Below, piece after piece: positions 61,174-64,000 of a DNA stretch of 64,000 nt; position 1 is the stretch's first letter; each line of letters starts with the position of its first letter. Origin of the DNA: Flavobacteriales bacterium. Its GTDB lineage: Bacteria > Bacteroidota > Bacteroidia > Flavobacteriales_F > PHOS-HE28. The position numbers and the translations under genes were made by a program. The DNA lies in assembly GCA_016717305.1 (NCBI GenBank), contig JADKFY010000016.1:1-64000 (forward strand). The letters are read 5' to 3'. The notes below the pieces were generated by a model that worked only from the letters and a program-made list of their open reading frames with translations, searched no databases and was not told the DNA's origin.

Positions 61174-62492
61174 AGATGTCAGTTCGCACAATGTTCCTCA
61201 TCAGTGTTGCCCTGTTCATGGGTGCGGTCCAAGCGCAATCGAAATACGGCGCTACGGCCGAGGACAGCGTTTCGTGTGTTCAGAACCTTTCGCTCTATCA
61301 GGAGTTCATGAAGCAGGAGGCATTGAATGATGCCTACCCGGCATGGAAAGAGGTTTTGCGGGTATGCCCGGGAGCTAGCAAGGGTGTTTACCAGAACGGG
61401 GCACAGACCATATTGCCAACCTTCATTGCAGCGGAAAAAGATCCGGCGCGTAAGCAACAGTTGATCGACTCGTTGTACATCATTTACGACATGCGTGCGG
61501 CCAACTTCGGTGAGGATGATTTTGTGATGGGCCGCAAAGGCACGGACATGTTGGTGTACAGTCCTGATCGCGTGAAAGAGGCTTACGATATCCTTAAAGC
61601 TTCCGTTGCGAGTGCCAAGGGCAAGAGCGAAGCCGGCACCTTGAGCGCCGAGTACCAAGCCTTGAACATCCTCTACGGTCAGGGCCAAGCAACGAAAGAC
61701 CAGATGTTGGCGGAATACGTGGAACTCATGGGCTACATCGATGCCAAATTGAACAACCCGGATCTGAAGGAACGGGACCGCAGTTACGTTGAGCAATCAC
61801 GTGATAACATCAACACCATTTTCTTCAACGTCGCCGACTGTGCGGATATCGGCAGGATCGTAACGGACATGGTCACTGCCAAACCGGATGATATCGAGCT
61901 GAAGACCCGCCTTTTGAAAGTGCTGAACGGCAAGGATTGCAGCGAAGAGAAGATCTATCGCACCTTGGCAGAGGATGTTCACAAGGCCAATCCCAGCAGC
62001 GAAAGCGCCTACAGTTTGGGTATGAACTCGGTGAAAGCCGGTGATGTTTCCGGGGCTTCCAAGTACATGAAAGAAGCGGTGGACCTTTGCGATGGTTGCA
62101 CGGACAAAGTGAAATACTTGCTCAAAGCAGGTCAGGTGGCCAGTGCGAACGGGAACCATGGTCTGGCCCGCAGTTACGCGAACCAGATCTTGGCGATCGA
62201 GAGCAAGAATGGTGAGGCCCTCATGCTGATCGGCAACGCCATCGCAGCTCAGGCAAGTGGTTGCCAAGCCCCGGATGTTTGGGGAGTATACTGGTTGGCA
62301 TACGACTACTACCAACGTGCCAAAAGTTTGGACCCAAGTGTTTCTGAAAAAGCTTCCGAACGCATGGCTTCCTCTACCGCAAGATTCCCCACACAAAGTG
62401 ATGCCTTCTTCCATCAGTTGAGCGATGGGCAAAGCATTCAGGTGGCCTGCGGTGGGCTGAACGAGACCACCACGGTCCGTACCCGGAAATAA
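61170..62492 (+). CDS. TPR-repeat periplasmic protein
   Basis: 440 residues from ATG 61170 (signal peptide MSVRTMFLISVALFMGAVQA). Helical pairs of the TPR type: LSLYQEFMKQEALNDAYPAW, SAYSLGMNSVKAGDVSGASK, LLKAGQVASANGNHGLARSY and NAIAAQASGCQAPDVWGVYW. The conserved Cys in KVLNGKDCSEE and CQAP might pair. This gene precedes lptC in many Flavobacteriales, so a role in envelope assembly is suspected (inference). The ATG overlaps the previous stop. Confidence 0.8.
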   Translation: MKMSVRTMFLISVALFMGAVQAQSKYGATAEDSVSCVQNLSLYQEFMKQEALNDAYPAWKEVLRVCPGASKGVYQNGAQTILPTFIAAEKDPARKQQLIDSLYIIYDMRAANFGEDDFVMGRKGTDMLVYSPDRVKEAYDILKASVASAKGKSEAGTLSAEYQALNILYGQGQATKDQMLAEYVELMGYIDAKLNNPDLKERDRSYVEQSRDNINTIFFNVADCADIGRIVTDMVTAKPDDIELKTRLLKVLNGKDCSEEKIYRTLAEDVHKANPSSESAYSLGMNSVKAGDVSGASKYMKEAVDLCDGCTDKVKYLLKAGQVASANGNHGLARSYANQILAIESKNGEALMLIGNAIAAQASGCQAPDVWGVYWLAYDYYQRAKSLDPSVSEKASERMASSTARFPTQSDAFFHQLSDGQSIQVACGGLNETTTVRTRK

Positions 62493-62497
62493 TTCCG

Positions 62498-63073
62498 GTG
62501 GCACGCCAAGCACACATGCCTTTTTGGATCATTCCCACCGTGATCGGGGTGGGAATGTTCGTTTCCTGCAAGAACGATCTGGACAAGGTCGCAGCCGTTG
62601 AAGTGGCCGGTTCTTCACCCGATCGGATCACGTTGGATGCGGAATACCTCTTTACCGATTCCGGGCATGTGCGGAACCGGTTGCGTGCAGGTCGCATCTC
62701 CGAATGGGGTAGTGATCCCAAGCGCACCGAAATGACCGATGGCGTAGAGATCGTATTCTTCGACACCCTCGGTGGACAGACCAGCGTGCTTACTTCTCAG
62801 CGCGGGCTCATCCAGCCGACCGAGAAGAGGATGGAGGTGAACGGCGAGGTCGTGTTCATCAACAAAAAGGGAGAACGTTTGGAGACCGAGCAACTGACCT
62901 GGGTGCAGGACAGTGGGCTTGTGCGAACGGATAAGGCGGTGAGGATCCAACGTGGTCCCGATGTGATCCATGGCATGGGGCTCGATGCAAAAGAGGATTT
63001 CAGTCACTATGTGATCCATCGCATAACCGGGCAGCTATTTTTGGCACCGGAAGATACCTTGGAGAGCAACTAG
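62498..63073 (+). CDS. lptC: LPS export ABC transporter periplasmic protein LptC
   Basis: 191 residues from a GTG start at 62498. An N-terminal anchor with a possible lipobox (VGMFVSC) is followed by the LptC/OstA-like beta-jellyroll: ITLDAEYLFTDSGHVRNRLR, TEMTDGVEIVFFDTLGG, EKRMEVNGEVVFINKKGERL and TEQLTWVQDSGLVRTDKAVR. LptC links the LptB2FG pump to the LptA bridge for lipopolysaccharide export; the presence of this gene fits an outer membrane with LPS. Confidence 0.9.
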   Translation: MARQAHMPFWIIPTVIGVGMFVSCKNDLDKVAAVEVAGSSPDRITLDAEYLFTDSGHVRNRLRAGRISEWGSDPKRTEMTDGVEIVFFDTLGGQTSVLTSQRGLIQPTEKRMEVNGEVVFINKKGERLETEQLTWVQDSGLVRTDKAVRIQRGPDVIHGMGLDAKEDFSHYVIHRITGQLFLAPEDTLESN

Positions 63074-63123
63074 TTGTTTCCTTGGAGGTGATCGATCTAC
63101 GGCGACCAACGGACTTAAGGAAC

Positions 63124-63327
63124 ATGCGCAAACTGACCCGTTTCATGGAACACTTTTGGCTGGCTGTGGCCATTGGTACGGGCCTTGCCGCCCTCTACGT
63201 GATCCTTACCCAGAGCTTCGATGCGGGCAAGCAGTGGTTATGGTTCCCAGGGATCGCGCTGGCCATGTTCTTCTTCCGTCGTTTCATGCGTGGCAAGTTG
63301 GAAGCAATGGCGGAGAGGGAGAAGTAG
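63124..63327 (+). CDS. Small two-helix membrane protein
   Basis: 67 residues from ATG 63124 (MRKLTRFMEHFWLAVAIGTG). Two membrane helices (FWLAVAIGTGLAALYVIL and WLWFPGIALAMFFFRRF) and a basic tail RGKLEAMAEREK. Small proteins of this kind occur between lptC and the CNNM gene in Flavobacteriales; function unknown. Confidence 0.75.
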   Translation: MRKLTRFMEHFWLAVAIGTGLAALYVILTQSFDAGKQWLWFPGIALAMFFFRRFMRGKLEAMAEREK

Positions 63328-63355
63328 GTCGTTCCGGGTCGTAGCCCGGAATGAC
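63328..63355. terminator. TTCCGGG/CCCGGAA hairpin
   Basis: An 11-bp stem with one mismatch (63328-63338 with 63345-63355), loop TCGTAG. It starts 1 base after the stop of the small membrane gene. It may be a terminator or a dispersed repeat; the GTCATTCCGGG word is common in such intergenic elements. Confidence 0.5.
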
Positions 63356-63484
63356 GGGTGAAAGATCAACGAGTTGATCACAAGCTGCATCACGTTGCAA
63401 GGGACACCTGATAGTTTGTCCCTATGACCGAATGGCCAGAAGCCAGAGGGCAACAGCCAGACGTACGACCAAACACCAACAAAC

Positions 63485-63492
63485 TATCTTCG
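63485..63492 (+). promoter_or_regulatory. -7 element TATCTTCG
   Basis: One mismatch from TAnnTTTG, 13 bases before the TTG start of the CNNM gene. Confidence 0.45.
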
Positions 63493-63505
63493 TCCCAACT
63501 CGGCG

Positions 63506-64000
63506 TTGACCGTTCCTTGCTTGGCCATTACCCTTAGCGACCTCATTCTCCTTGTGCTTTCCGTGGCTGTCTCTGCCTTGTGTTCAGGGCTGGAGATCGC
63601 GTTCTTGAGCAGCAACAAGTTGTATATCGAGCTGGAGCGGAAACGCGGTGCGATCTGGGCACGGCTGGTATCCTTTATGTTGAAGAAACCAGGCCGTGTG
63701 ATCGGGGCCTTGTTGGTGGGCAACAACGTCGCATTGGTGCTTTACGGCATTTTTATGGCGAAGGCGCTGGAGCCTTGGCTCAATTCATTTGGACTTGGAG
63801 GGGTCTTCGTATTGGTGGCGCAAACCACGATCAGTACGCTCATTATTCTGGTCTTTGCAGAATTTCTTCCGAAGGCGATCTTCCGGATGGATCCGAACGG
63901 GGCGTTGAGCGTGTTCGCCGTTCCGTTGCAAGTGCTCTACATCGTGTTGTGGTTGCCCATGATGGTGATGAACACGATCAGCGAGGCCATATTGCGCATG
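63506..64000 (+). CDS. CNNM/DUF21 membrane protein (hemolysin-like), cut by the right edge
   Basis: The first 165 codons are present; the stop is outside. A TTG start at 63506 or 63521 (LAITLSDLILLVLSV) is required because no ATG lies upstream of the domain. DUF21 features: VSALCSGLEIAFLSSNKLYI, LLVGNNVALVLYGIFMAKAL, TTISTLIILVFAEFLPKAI, with three to four membrane helices. Such proteins (CorC/YtfL/GldE-like) usually continue with CBS and transporter-associated domains and serve in magnesium export or envelope functions. In Flavobacteriales the copy after lptC is typical. Confidence 0.88.
   Translation, partial: MTVPCLAITLSDLILLVLSVAVSALCSGLEIAFLSSNKLYIELERKRGAIWARLVSFMLKKPGRVIGALLVGNNVALVLYGIFMAKALEPWLNSFGLGGVFVLVAQTTISTLIILVFAEFLPKAIFRMDPNGALSVFAVPLQVLYIVLWLPMMVMNTISEAILRM

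Overview
The window is a chromosomal segment of a bacterium of the phylum Bacteroidota, most likely an uncultured member of the Flavobacteriales with an unusually high GC content for that order (inference). The evidence is threefold: type IX secretion (T9SS) sorting domains of both type A and type B; a recurrent promoter element matching the Bacteroidota -7 consensus TAnnTTTG; and Bacteroidota-type gene sets (split metH, ctaB-coxIII-coxIII-coxIV-SCO-DUF420, and coaX-OMP-TPR-lptC-CNNM).

Layout. 1-2363 (minus) is the N-terminal part of a secreted LamG-like protein that runs off the left edge. 2580-8978 is a mixed stretch: a catalytically dead short ALDH homologue, a TIMP/NTR-like secreted protein, an ArsR-SRPBCC pair, a di-heme peroxidase lipoprotein, CsaA, an outer membrane protein, a methyltransferase and a small secreted protein. 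8986-10412 has a T9SS cargo protein and a 51-residue zinc-ribbon protein. 10488-18015 is a surface polysaccharide cluster: cysQ, gmd, fcl and a WecA-type transferase between two Wzi/RemB-like outer membrane proteins. 18076-22715 is a cytochrome oxidase accessory operon. 22747-26864 is a SAM riboswitch, an intrinsic terminator and methionine synthase split into two genes, with a large inverted repeat between the halves. 26894-36599 holds OmpA, TolC and TsaB genes, then mostly minus-strand genes for secreted proteins, a DUF255 lipoprotein, an LEA-like lipoprotein and an M20 dipeptidase.

36834-55001 is a surface-protein island. Two tandem choice-of-anchor-L proteins with type B sorting domains lie on the plus strand. 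They are followed by a decayed stretch with the likely remnant of a Mu-like phage head gene. On the minus strand lies one very large T9SS adhesin gene (about 11.4 kb), broken by at least six frameshifts, several of them in homopolymers. Whether this is a pseudogene or a consensus error in a repeat-rich gene cannot be decided from the sequence.

55608-64000 returns to housekeeping: gpmI, an orphan histidine kinase, an HD hydrolase, tRNA-Phe with its own promoter and terminator, coaX, an outer membrane protein, a TPR protein, lptC, a small membrane protein and a CNNM/DUF21 protein cut by the right edge.

Functional links: gmd and fcl supply GDP-L-fucose, the WecA-type enzyme starts glycans on a lipid carrier, and the Wzi-like proteins probably act on surface polysaccharide. 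The ctaB operon supports heme and copper loading and the small subunits of a heme-copper oxidase whose core subunits are not in the window. I found no clear new multi-gene system. The most unusual observations are the broken giant adhesin, the inverted repeat inside the metH pair, the dead ALDH homologue, the lysine-rich tail on Gmd and a word-repeat that forms part of a lipoprotein signal sequence.
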